From the NCBI GenBank assembly GCA_016715325.1, contig JADKAL010000004.1, positions 186,001-250,000 of the forward strand: a stretch of 64,000 nt of DNA. The letters are read 5' to 3'. Shown here in pieces: positions 56,753 through 64,000 of this stretch; position 1 is the first letter of the stretch; every line of letters begins with the position of its first letter. The notes under the pieces were generated by a model. The model did not search any database and was not told where the DNA came from. It saw only the letters and a program-made list of their open reading frames with translations. The position numbers and the translations under genes are program-made. The stretch is from Methylococcaceae bacterium. GTDB lineage: Bacteria; Pseudomonadota; Gammaproteobacteria; Methylococcales; Methylomonadaceae.

Positions 56753-58242
56753 TCATTATGGAAGACAATAGCTTGATTGATAAGACGCGAAGGTTTAGCC
56801 AATCACCTAACACAATATTGTTGCCCCTCATAGTATCGGCACTGTGGTTGATGTTGTCACATCCCAACCCCGCCCAAGCCACCGACTTGCTGGCGGTGTA
56901 CAACCAGGCCGCCCTGGAAGACCCCCAGATAGAGCAGGCCAGGGCAACGTTATCTGCTGTCCAGGAGACCCAAACCCAGGCCAGCGCCGCCTTGTTCCAA
57001 CCGGAAGTTAACATCTCCGCCAATGTCAACAAGGCCTGGTCGACTATCAAGGAAAGCGGTGGGGGCGGGATAACCGGGTCAACCGGCAGTTTCAACTACA
57101 TCAACGACGGCTACAGCCTGACCTTAAGCCAGCCCATCCTGCATGTCGACCGCTTTATCCAGTGGCAACAGGCCGACAGCAAGGTCGCCCAGGCCGAAGC
57201 CCAGTTTGCGGCGGCGGAAAGTGAACTGCTGCTTAGGGTGGCGGAGCGTTACTTTGCCGTCCTCGCAGCCCAGGAAAATCTGGTCTTCGCCAAGGCGCAA
57301 GCCGATTCCCTGGCCCGGAAGTTAAACGAGACCCAACAACACGAAGCGGCGGGTTATCTGGCCATGACCGATGTCCTGGAGGCGCAAAGCGGTTATGACC
57401 ACGCCGCCGCCGATGTGGTCGAGTCCGAACAAAAGCTCAAGGATGCCACCGAAAGCCTGGAGGAAGCCACCGGCGTCCATTATAGCGACCTAGCTAAGCT
57501 CAAGGACGACATCCCCCTGGTGCCGCCCGACCCGGCGATCGAAGCACGCTGGGTCGAACAGGCCTTGAACCAAAATCTGGGGCTGAAGGCGGAAGAATAC
57601 GCCGTCCAGATGGCCAAGGCCGATATTGACGTTGCCAAGGCTGGTCATTTGCCTACCCTGGACGCCAACGGCAGCTACGGGGTCAACAACACGGGGGGTG
57701 GACGCTTTGGCTCGGTCGAAGGGGAAGATATCATTATTGGCTTGAACTTCAATATGCCGATCTACCTGGGCGGCCGGGTCAACTCCAAGACCCGGGAAGC
57801 CCAACAGCTGTACCGGAAAAGCCAGGGCCTGTTGAAACAAACCCAACGCGCCGTCAAACGCCAGGCCAGCCAAGCGTTCCTGGGGGTGACGGCAGGCATT
57901 AGCCGGGTCAAGGCTTGGCAGGATACCCTGAAATCCAGCGATGCTGCCGAACAAGGCACCGAAGCCGGTTTCCGTGCTGGTTACCGGACACCGCTGGACA
58001 TGATCGTCGCTGAACGTGACCGTCTTAGCGCCCAGCGCGATCTCAGCCGGGCACGCTATGACTATCTACTCAGCACATTGAGGTTGAAACAGGCCGTGGG
58101 CACGCTGTCGCCGGAAGATTTAGTGAAGGTGAATGCTTGGTTGGATGACTCGAAACCCACTCAGCCAGCGGATATCACGACAGAAATCAGCGTACCGAGT
58201 AATCGAGAGGAACCCGGACAAAACCCTGGTAAACCGGAATAA
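56749..58242 (+). CDS. TolC-family outer membrane efflux channel
   Basis: About 497 residues from ATG 56749, which overlaps the pump stop; the frame is open further upstream inside the pump gene, but that stretch is shadow. A signal region (LLPLIVSALWLMLSHPNPAQA) precedes two OEP repeats: TDLLAVYNQAALEDPQIEQA ... YSLTLSQPILHVDRFIQW, and RWVEQALNQNLGLKAEEYAV ... GLNFNMPIYLGGRVNSK. It forms the trimeric tunnel of the pump. A C-terminal extension rich in Pro, Ser and Thr ends the protein. Confidence 0.94.
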   Translation: MIIMEDNSLIDKTRRFSQSPNTILLPLIVSALWLMLSHPNPAQATDLLAVYNQAALEDPQIEQARATLSAVQETQTQASAALFQPEVNISANVNKAWSTIKESGGGGITGSTGSFNYINDGYSLTLSQPILHVDRFIQWQQADSKVAQAEAQFAAAESELLLRVAERYFAVLAAQENLVFAKAQADSLARKLNETQQHEAAGYLAMTDVLEAQSGYDHAAADVVESEQKLKDATESLEEATGVHYSDLAKLKDDIPLVPPDPAIEARWVEQALNQNLGLKAEEYAVQMAKADIDVAKAGHLPTLDANGSYGVNNTGGGRFGSVEGEDIIIGLNFNMPIYLGGRVNSKTREAQQLYRKSQGLLKQTQRAVKRQASQAFLGVTAGISRVKAWQDTLKSSDAAEQGTEAGFRAGYRTPLDMIVAERDRLSAQRDLSRARYDYLLSTLRLKQAVGTLSPEDLVKVNAWLDDSKPTQPADITTEISVPSNREEPGQNPGKPE

Positions 58243-58312
58243 ATCAAGCAAATAATCTAACAATTCAGGATAAGTACAACCATTTTCCAAGCCAACCACA
58301 GGAGAAAAAGCC

Positions 58313-58594
58313 ATGAACAAAGCCGAACTCATTGAAGCCGTCAGCCTCCGCAGCCTCCGCAGCAAGGCGCAAACTGAGGATATTGTAAACGCCATGCTGC
58401 TTACCATCTCGGAAACGTTGGAACGAGGCGGCAACGTCCGCCTGGTGGGTTTCGGCACTTTTTCCGTTGTTGAACGCTCAGCCCGCGAAGGCAGGAACCC
58501 GGTAAATGGGCAAACCATCAAAATCCCTGCCAGAAAAGCCGTTAGGTTTAAGGCGGGCAAGGCTTTGGCTGAATCAGTGGCAAAGACATCATAG
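58313..58594 (+). CDS. hup: HU-family DNA-binding protein
   Basis: A 93-residue HU: MNKAELIEAVSLRSLRSKAQ, the helical dimer core, then GNVRLVGFGTFSVVERSARE, GRNPVNGQTIKIPARKAVRF with the DNA-bending proline in the arm. The N-terminal part shows a repeated SLR-SLR encoded by a direct repeat AGCCTCCGC AGCCTCCGC, which makes the helix slightly longer than usual. A GGAG site lies upstream and a strong terminator follows. It sits 70 bp after the efflux operon, an unusual place for hup. Confidence 0.93.
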   Translation: MNKAELIEAVSLRSLRSKAQTEDIVNAMLLTISETLERGGNVRLVGFGTFSVVERSAREGRNPVNGQTIKIPARKAVRFKAGKALAESVAKTS

Positions 58595-58677
58595 CCCATT
58601 TACCGCACCCAACCCTCATTCCGGGAGATCTTTATTCTGCGCCAACATTGAACCCTTTTAGATTGTGCCCTCGGCTT

Positions 58678-58704
58678 GCCCAGGGTTTATCCCTGGGCTT
58701 TTTT
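58678..58704 (+). terminator. Rho-independent terminator after hup
   Basis: GCCCAGGG / CCCTGGGC, 8 bp perfect stem with a 5-nt loop, followed by six T. Confidence 0.93.
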
Positions 58705-58790
58705 AACGACAGCCCTGGCTAGACAAGAGTTAACCGTCTGCTTTTGAAGCAGTAAGACATTCGATTAACAGGTGCCAACAGCCGTTTTGG

Positions 58791-59670
58791 GTGTGCGCCG
58801 TGCTAAGGCGGCGTTTTCCAGTGGGTGAAAGTCCCACCCGGCAACTTTTGCTCCAGCCGGAAGCAATCGGAGCATTCATAGAGGTAACGAAGTGGATGAA
58901 GCCTCCGATGAAGAGGGTCACTAGGTGACTTGGCGAGTGTACAGGCCGCAACGCGAGTGAACGCTGAGCAATCCTCGAAAAGGTAGATGCGTAGGCCGAC
59001 CCGTCAACCCATGCGGGGAAGGCTGGTACGTCTGGGGTAGTGAGCAATGACAAGAACCCAGGCGCTGCGCCGGGGTAGTGGCGGCAGCATGTACACAAGG
59101 AAAACGCAGGCAACACGGGAAGCCCCATTATGTGATCGCACGTAACGATCAACCAGTTGTCGGTGACGGCTAGGCTGGGCGTATTGGGGTGGCGGAGAGG
59201 CTCGTACTACCGTTGAAACCGGGTAATGCCGGTGGAGGGAATGAGCCTCAGTTCAAGATCGATACTGGAAGTAGCGAAGTATAGGAGATTGGGGCAACCC
59301 TATAAACTCCATTAATTTGCAGGAAATACGAAAGGTATCACAAGCTGAAGTGAAGGAAGAACCCGGATAATCCGGGAAGTCAATATCTCCCAAGTGGTGA
59401 TAGTGGCGGTTATGCCAATTTCGATGTTTAGCAGTATTCTGGCTGGGTGATACGGACTTTTTCCATGGCTTGCTCGATTGAGGGTGACTTTCCGTGGACG
59501 ATTGCTTGGTGTCTTGTCCGAGAGCCCAGTGCCTGAGATAGGCTCGCTGGGTTCGATGAGGGGGATGTGGAAACGGGGTTATAGTTCTTGCTATTAGGGC
59601 ACCGCCAGACGAAAGAGGCGGCAACAGACAAGCAAAACCTAACGCTACCGCGTCACATCTCTACTCTACC
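58791..59670 (+). ncRNA. Group II intron without an intron-encoded protein
   Basis: Starts GTGTGCGCCGTGCTAAGGCG (the intron may begin at 58791 or 58793), then AGTGGGTGAAAGTCCCACCC and a long structured domain I with GAGTGAACGCTGAGC, TGCGGGGAAGGCTGGTACG, and GGTAATGCCGGTGGAGGGAATGAGCC at the end of the domain I-III region (about 59245). Domain V is at 59522-59554 and domain VI follows. No reverse transcriptase frame exists in domain IV (59250-59520). Mobility would need a maturase from elsewhere. All open frames across it are structural-RNA shadows. Exact ends are approximate. Confidence 0.78.
59522..59554 (+). ncRNA. Group II intron domain V
   Basis: GAGCCCAGTGCCTGAGATA then GGCTCGCTGGGTTC folds into the conserved hairpin: GAGCCCAG pairs with CTGGGTTC, with a bulge and an upper GCC/GGC stem. 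The AGC-type catalytic triad region and the following GATGAGGGGG of domain VI are typical. Confidence 0.82.
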
Positions 59671-59723
59671 GACAGCACCATTTCGATTTTTTTAATAAGG
59701 CATTATCCTGACAGCCGGCTTTG

Positions 59724-59867
59724 AGGGTGTAAATAATTCTGTGTAACTGCCGTCAGGTTTAGTTAAATATAATCTTGCAGCCGATCCTCGAATTCAATCA
59801 TAAACCGGTTCAAGGCGGATTTCCAATTCTTGATGGGCATGGTCCATTTTTGTGAAGCCTCCTGAAT
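59724..59867 (-). mobile_element. IS256-family element, terminal remnant
   Basis: The end GAGGGTGTAAATAATTCTG (59724) is the IS256 inverted repeat. The minus-strand frame 59867-59763 encodes the transposase C-terminus IQEASQKWTMPIKNWKSALN, then RFMIEFEDRLQDYI. The rest was lost where the IS3 element begins. Confidence 0.8.
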
Positions 59868-59897
59868 TGATCTTGCCCTGATTTCACGGACACTCCA

Positions 59898-60758
59898 CTA
59901 AGCGATTTTTTTGGCTTCAAACGCTTCCGGGCTGAGATAGCCCAGTTTTGAATGAAGCCGTTTGCGATTGTAATATACTTCGATATATTCGAACACCTGG
60001 GACTTGGCATCAGAACGGGTCTTAAAGCGTTCACCATGAATAGCTTCGACTTTGAAACTGTGGTTCCAGCTTTCCATGGCGGCGTTATCATAACAGTCGC
60101 CTTTTTTACTCATGCTGCAAATCAGCTGATGTTTTCTGAACAGCGTTTGGTAAACGGCTGAACAATATTGGCTGCCCCGGTCAGAATGAACTATCACACC
60201 CTTCGGCATCTTCCGATTCCATAACGCCATGATAAGGGCATCGCACACTAAAGTTGCCGTCATGCGCTCGGCGATTGCCCAGCCAATGACCCGCCTCGAA
60301 TAAAGCTCAAGCACGACCGCCAGGTACAGCCAGCCTTCGTCCGTCCAGATATAAGTGATGTCCGACACCCACTTTTGGTCGGGCTTGGCTGCACTGAAAT
60401 CCTGACCTAGCAGATTGGGCGCAACCGGCAAGGAATGCTTGCTGTTGGTGGTCGCCTTGTATTTCTTGGCCGCCTTCGCCCTAAGGCCATTGATCCGCAT
60501 GATCCGGGCGACGCGGTGGCGGCTCGCCAAAATGCCTTCGGCCTTAAGCCTGCGGGCGACCCTGGGCGCACCGGGACGTCCTTTCTCGTCATCGAAAACA
60601 CGCTTTATTTCAATCTTAAGCGACTGGGTCGATCGCTCCCTAGCAGAATGTGGCCTGCGTTCCCAGGCGTAATAGCCACTGCGCGACACCGACAGCAGGC
60701 GGCACATCATGCCCACCGGGAATTGCGTTTCATTAGTCTTGATCATGGCGTACTTCAC
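59898..60758 (-). CDS. IS3 transposase OrfB (integrase core)
   Basis: A 286-residue DDE transposase: HTH_21-like start (MCRLLSVSRSGYYAWERRPH), catalytic Asp in WVSDITYIWTDEGWLYLAVV, Asp in GVIVHSDRGSQYCSAVYQTL and Glu in NAAMESWNHSFKVEAIHGER. Intact. Usually produced by -1 frameshifting from OrfA; here the OrfA stop and OrfB start overlap (ATGA). Confidence 0.94.
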   Translation of the reverse strand: MKYAMIKTNETQFPVGMMCRLLSVSRSGYYAWERRPHSARERSTQSLKIEIKRVFDDEKGRPGAPRVARRLKAEGILASRHRVARIMRINGLRAKAAKKYKATTNSKHSLPVAPNLLGQDFSAAKPDQKWVSDITYIWTDEGWLYLAVVLELYSRRVIGWAIAERMTATLVCDALIMALWNRKMPKGVIVHSDRGSQYCSAVYQTLFRKHQLICSMSKKGDCYDNAAMESWNHSFKVEAIHGERFKTRSDAKSQVFEYIEVYYNRKRLHSKLGYLSPEAFEAKKIA

Positions 60759-61057
60759 TTGGGCAGTTTCGCGAAGTACGCCGCCGCCTTTTTTAGGAAG
60801 GCAACCTCGTCTTCCAGGCGGGCGTTTTCACGCTTAAGCCTAGCCATTTCAGCTTGCTGGAGCTTTTGCTCTTCAAAGGGTTGCCCTGTTTGCCGACGTT
60901 TTGCACGCCAGGCATACAAGGTCGCCTCTGTAAGCCCTAAATCTTTCGATACCGTCGGAATACCGTCCCGATCAGCACGTTCCAATGCTTGCTCTTTAAA
61001 CTGTGGCGTGTATTTGTTTCGTACAATCTGTAGGTTTGGTTCTTTTTTGGTTTTCAT
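60755..61057 (-). CDS. IS3 transposase OrfA (helix-turn-helix)
   Basis: A 100-residue protein: RNKYTPQFKEQALERADRDG, VSKDLGLTEATLYAWRAKRR is the HTH, followed by a leucine zipper (ARLKRENARLEDEVAFLKKA). Ends AAAYFAKLPK at the frameshift region with OrfB. Confidence 0.94.
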   Translation of the reverse strand: MKTKKEPNLQIVRNKYTPQFKEQALERADRDGIPTVSKDLGLTEATLYAWRAKRRQTGQPFEEQKLQQAEMARLKRENARLEDEVAFLKKAAAYFAKLPK

Positions 61058-61121
61058 TATTCACCTCGGTTTTAGAGATTACTCTCTTAGCCGAGTGTCC
61101 GCTAGAGTGGGGCAAGATCAC

Positions 61122-62580
61122 TCCAACTTGGAGAACTACCGTGTACCGAAACATCTTGTGGCGTCCGGTATACTTGATCGGATCGGTCGAGTCTTTCGAG
61201 ACGAAGAGGAATTACCCGCGTCCTCCGATTTAAGTCAACGCATTAATGAAGCATTGTGGACCTCCAGATTTTTGATTGTAGTTTGTTCGCCCAGGACGCC
61301 GGAATCAAGATGGGTGAATGAAGAAGTAATGCGCTTTCAAGCCCAAAGGGGCGGAGATCGGCTACTCGCTCTCCTGATCGAGGGCGAACCAAGCCAGTCA
61401 TTTCCTCCCGCACTTCACGATTTCGAGCCACTTGCTGCAGATGTCAGACCTATAGAGGGCGAAAGCCTCCGGGCAGTCAAGAAAACTGCGCTGCTAAAAC
61501 TACTAGCTGGTTTGCTCGGGGTGCAATATGACGATTTGCGACGCAGAGAAGAAGAACGTGCGCGTCGGCGGCTGGTCCAGATTGCAGGCGGATCAGCGTT
61601 GCTATCAATAATTTTTCTCGGGTTGTCAATATTTGCGGGGATGCAGTGGCAACGAGCAGAAAGAGAACTGAAGGTATCGAAAGCCCAGAATCTGGCTGCT
61701 CAGGCACAAATAGCGTTTAATACGACACCAAACAACGAAGAGTTTGGTACAGCAGGCCCAGAACGTGGTGTCTTGCTGGCACTGGAGTCTCTTAATACCT
61801 ATCCAACCATCGAAGGTGACTTGGTTCTTAGGACTGGCCTAAGAAACTCTCCGTGTTTCCGCTTGAGGTATCCATCGAAGAAGGAACAGAGTTAAAAAGC
61901 GTAGGGTCTGGAGGAAGCTGGATTCTTCTTCAAACAAACAAAGGACTATTTTCTCTCGCAAACAAACCTTGGACGCCAGTCCTACTGAAACGCAAACAAA
62001 ACCCATGGTTTTGGCTAACGCTTCCGGCGAAGCAGTCGGACATCAAGTTCTCGCTAGCAGCTCTGACGGACAGGTATACGTTCTGGATTCGGAGGAAGGT
62101 CTAGGCGACTGGATTTTCGCGAGTGCGGCAATTCACCGCGCGAGTGACGGCAAAAAACTTGCTCTTTTGCCGCACGAATGGCCCATACAGCTCGCAGCTT
62201 TCAGCCCGGATGCCCGAAGGCTGGTTACCGTCACAGGCGAAGCAAGCATCGATGCATCAGACCCATCAGCTACGGCATTGGTTGGTAGCACTGTCCGCGT
62301 ATGGGAAGTGCCTTCGGGACGCAAGATAACGGAAGTGTCGCTGGCTCATGACGGCGGGATTAATAATCCCTTGTTGAGCCCTGACGGCAATTGGCTTGCG
62401 ACTATGAGCACAACTCCAAACGGAAGCAAGGTACTTCTTTGGCCACTCTGGCCTGAACTTCTTCGAAGCGAAGCTTGTAAGCGGTTGTCTAGTAATTTGT
62501 CTCCATCTGAGTGGGAGACCTTCATTAAACTCAAGCCACAGCGAGAAACCTGCAGCAATCTTCCAATCGTAAGTGAGTAG
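61122..62580 (+). pseudogene. TIR-domain WD40-type protein, N-terminus removed by IS3, frameshifted
   Basis: The preserved frame begins SNLENYRVPKHLVASGILDR at the IS3 border, inside a TIR_2 domain (VFRDEEELPASSDLSQRINE, IVVCSPRTPESRWVNEEVMR, with the conserved W-x-N-E). The first ~20-30 residues, including the usual FISYS start, are gone. A membrane helix (SALLSIIFLGLSIFAGMQW) leads to a C-terminal WD40-like part (VRVWEVPSGRKITEVSLAHD, LSPDGNWLATMST, and a Cys-containing tail SEACKRLSSNLSPSEWETFI). Frameshifts near 61848 and 61965 split it into three frames. TIR domains of this kind can act as NADases in defence or signalling. Confidence 0.82.
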
Positions 62581-62971
62581 GTAAAATCACTTTAATTCAA
62601 ACGAATGGCAAGGTTCGCTCACACAATAAGGAGCTGCACCAGAGTGCAATAATCATCGCGATTGGTAAAATTTTTAGTTATGAATAACTGATTTCCAAAA
62701 TTGACCTGTCATGCATTTGACTATTAGCAGTTTTTTTTTGCCTAATAACTTTCGTCCTTAAAAGCGGACGGTCAATTGAGCATTTGTTTATTTAACCCAG
62801 ACATGTTTGTGCCGGAGACTATTTTATTAAGTATGGATTTTGCCCCACGGTGTTTCTTCGGTCGGATAAAACCAATCACAGCCAGCTTATTAATCACTAC
62901 TCACGAATCCCAAAACACTAAGCTTGTATGGTAATCCCCGATCATTAGCGAACTACGATGTAACCAAATGT
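62581..62971. other. Intergenic region, no gene seen
   Basis: 390 bp, A+T-rich, between the TIR-WD40 remnant and the convergent LytTR regulator. It has a run of nine T (about 62731-62739). No repeat copy or coding frame was recognised. Confidence 0.6.
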
Positions 62972-63724
62972 CTAATTTAGACTCGCTAAGACATCGCGTA
63001 AGGGTTGCAGATAATCAGGCCCAACGTCCAATTCGGTGGGGCAATGTTTAAAGCTGACCTTATAGACCGAATTTTCACCGATGCGCGGCATTTCCCGGCG
63101 TACTTGATCCAGATTAACCAGATTCCGCCGATGGATTTGGAAAAACCCTTGTTCCACCCATTCTTTTAACGTGCTATTGACACCGTCGAGTATCTCACCA
63201 TGCGTTAAGCCGATTTTAACGCTATTGATGCCGTTATTTTTTTGGATGTAGAGAATCTCATCCCGGCAGACGTATTCGGTGCAATAGCTTTCGTTAATTC
63301 GATGCCGGATTGCGACGCGCTTTGATTTCGGGTTGCTGTGAAAGTGTTCACGTATCCATTTCAGGGTCGGTTCGATCGTAACGTTATCAAAAGGCTTAAC
63401 CAGATAATTGATGGGAAACGATTGGAAGGCTTCTATCGCATACTCCTGGTAGCCGGTCACAAAAACAATCCAGGGCTTTTGGGGTAACCGGCTGAGGTTA
63501 AGGGCAAAATCTAATCCGGCCCGTTTGCTCTCGGTTTCGATGTCAATATCCAAAAAAATACCCTCAATGTCTGGATTATTTTGGATGGTTTCCCAACCTT
63601 TTACTGTACTTTCAACACTAGCGACGACTTTAAAATCGAGGTGATGATTTTGCAGCAGTGTACGTAAATAATTGCGCGCCAATGGCTCATCGTCAACGAT
63701 CAATACGCGGTGCATCGTTACCAT
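62972..63724 (-). CDS. LytTR-family response regulator
   Basis: A 250-residue regulator; the start is either GTAACG-preceding ATG 63724 (overlapping the kinase stop) or ATG 63715 (MHRVLIVDDEPLARNYL). Receiver domain: acidic pair DD, phosphoacceptor Asp in IEGIFLDIDIE, conserved Thr/Ser region FVTGYQEYA and Lys in INYLVKPFDN. The LytTR DNA-binding domain follows (EYVCRDEILYIQKNNGINSV, FFQIHRRNLVNLDQV). It is translationally coupled to the histidine kinase. Confidence 0.94.
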   Translation of the reverse strand: MVTMHRVLIVDDEPLARNYLRTLLQNHHLDFKVVASVESTVKGWETIQNNPDIEGIFLDIDIETESKRAGLDFALNLSRLPQKPWIVFVTGYQEYAIEAFQSFPINYLVKPFDNVTIEPTLKWIREHFHSNPKSKRVAIRHRINESYCTEYVCRDEILYIQKNNGINSVKIGLTHGEILDGVNSTLKEWVEQGFFQIHRRNLVNLDQVRREMPRIGENSVYKVSFKHCPTELDVGPDYLQPLRDVLASLN

Positions 63725-64000
63725 GATTTATCCCTTTTCGGCAGGGTTAAGGTTATTTTGGTGCCGCTATTTGACTGACTTTCTATAACCATTTTTGCAA
63801 CGCCGTCGAAAGCAAGTTTTAAACTTTCGTTCAGTTGGTACAATCCGTTACCGCTACCACGTTCTGAATGGACGGGCTGCTTGCCCAGCAATTTTAATTG
63901 GTCATCGGGTATACCGCAGCCATTATCGGTTATGTCCAGGATGATCCAATGATCACCGATATGCGAGTTGATAGTGATGTCTAAACACTCCAATTGTCCG
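63718..64000 (-). CDS. Sensor histidine kinase, C-terminal end (5' part outside window)
   Basis: The frame is open to the right edge. Visible residues cover the HATPase_c domain: N-box region lost, G1 box ILDITDNGCGIPDDQLKLLG, G2 box SERGSGNGLYQLNESLKLAF and the end SGTKITLTLPKRD. This is the LytS/YehU-type ATPase that partners LytTR regulators. The frame's TTG at 63993 is not the real start. Confidence 0.92.
   Translation of the reverse strand, partial: GQLECLDITINSHIGDHWIILDITDNGCGIPDDQLKLLGKQPVHSERGSGNGLYQLNESLKLAFDGVAKMVIESQSNSGTKITLTLPKRDKSW

Larger units (their letters stand above)
59868..61120 (-). mobile_element. IS3-family insertion sequence, apparently intact
   Basis: Inverted ends TGATCTTGCCCTGATTTCAC then GGACACTC (left, 59868) and, from the right end at 61120, TGATCTTGCCCCACTCTAGC then GGACACTC. 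Two overlapping genes, orfA and orfB. No target duplication is visible (AAT left, CTC right); the two flanks belong to different genes, so deletion of adjacent DNA is likely. Confidence 0.9.

Noticed and set aside
58730..59631. Minus-strand frames across the group II intron
   Set aside because: They are antisense to structured RNA, have no domain and no start signals.
60435..61121. Long N-terminal part of the frame leading into the TIR domain
   Set aside because: It is antisense to the IS3 genes; the gene fragment begins at the IS3 border.

Overview
The window looks like part of a gammaproteobacterial chromosome, most likely a nitrogen-fixing methanotroph of the Methylococcales (Methylomonas/Methylobacter-like). 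This rests on the nifB-ferredoxin-nifO-FeSII-nifQ block, FecI/FecR/TonB receptor arrays and a heavy load of insertion sequences and short dispersed repeats. No methane monooxygenase, rRNA or tRNA gene was seen, so the taxonomic call is inference.

1-4948: end of a nif accessory cluster: nifB (cut by the left edge), a 2[4Fe-4S] ferredoxin, nifO, a flavodiiron protein, two [2Fe-2S] ferredoxins (the second resembles the Shethna FeSII protein that protects nitrogenase from oxygen) and nifQ. 4955-12425: a decayed toxin-antitoxin pair, a FemAB/BioF2-like acyltransferase, a PhoX-like secreted protein and an OLD-type ATPase/TOPRIM gene, separated by several copies of dispersed repeats. 12520-20242: housekeeping and envelope genes: a two-gene ABC exporter whose ATPase is frameshifted, Ppx/GppA plus an unknown membrane-anchored protein, a di-heme peroxidase, a small secreted protein and a DUF3581 protein.

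20521-28379: an insertion-sequence graveyard (IS66 remnant, two IS4 copies in opposite orientation, an IS5-type element with a target duplication, an IS1380 remnant). It encloses a DUF6398-like gene and a TacAT toxin-antitoxin pair, and ends in the stump of a TonB-dependent receptor.

29645-58594: three successive, paralogous metallophore/siderophore uptake units, each FecI sigma factor - FecR anti-sigma - TonB receptor; units 2 and 3 add a PepSY membrane protein, and unit 3 continues into an RND tripartite pump (adaptor, permease, outer membrane channel) and a small HU protein. All three receptors are damaged: receptor 1 by an IS1380 with a clear TTAAT duplication, receptor 2 by a nonsense codon and frameshifts, receptor 3 by frameshifts. 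An S9 peptidase and two VapBC-like modules sit among the units. Expected logic, inferred from the Fec/Fox/Fpv families: the receptor binds an extracellular metal chelate, its STN domain signals via FecR to FecI, the PepSY protein processes or reduces the chelate, and the pump may export the chelator or a toxic compound.

58678-64000: an ORF-less group II intron with an expanded domain VI, an IS256 remnant cut by an IS3 element, a truncated TIR-WD40 gene, and a LytTR response regulator with the end of its histidine kinase.

A general caution: many lesions are single-base indels, several in homopolymers (13858-13861, 21447-21453, 47680-47684, about 27113). Some may be sequencing or assembly errors rather than true pseudogenes.
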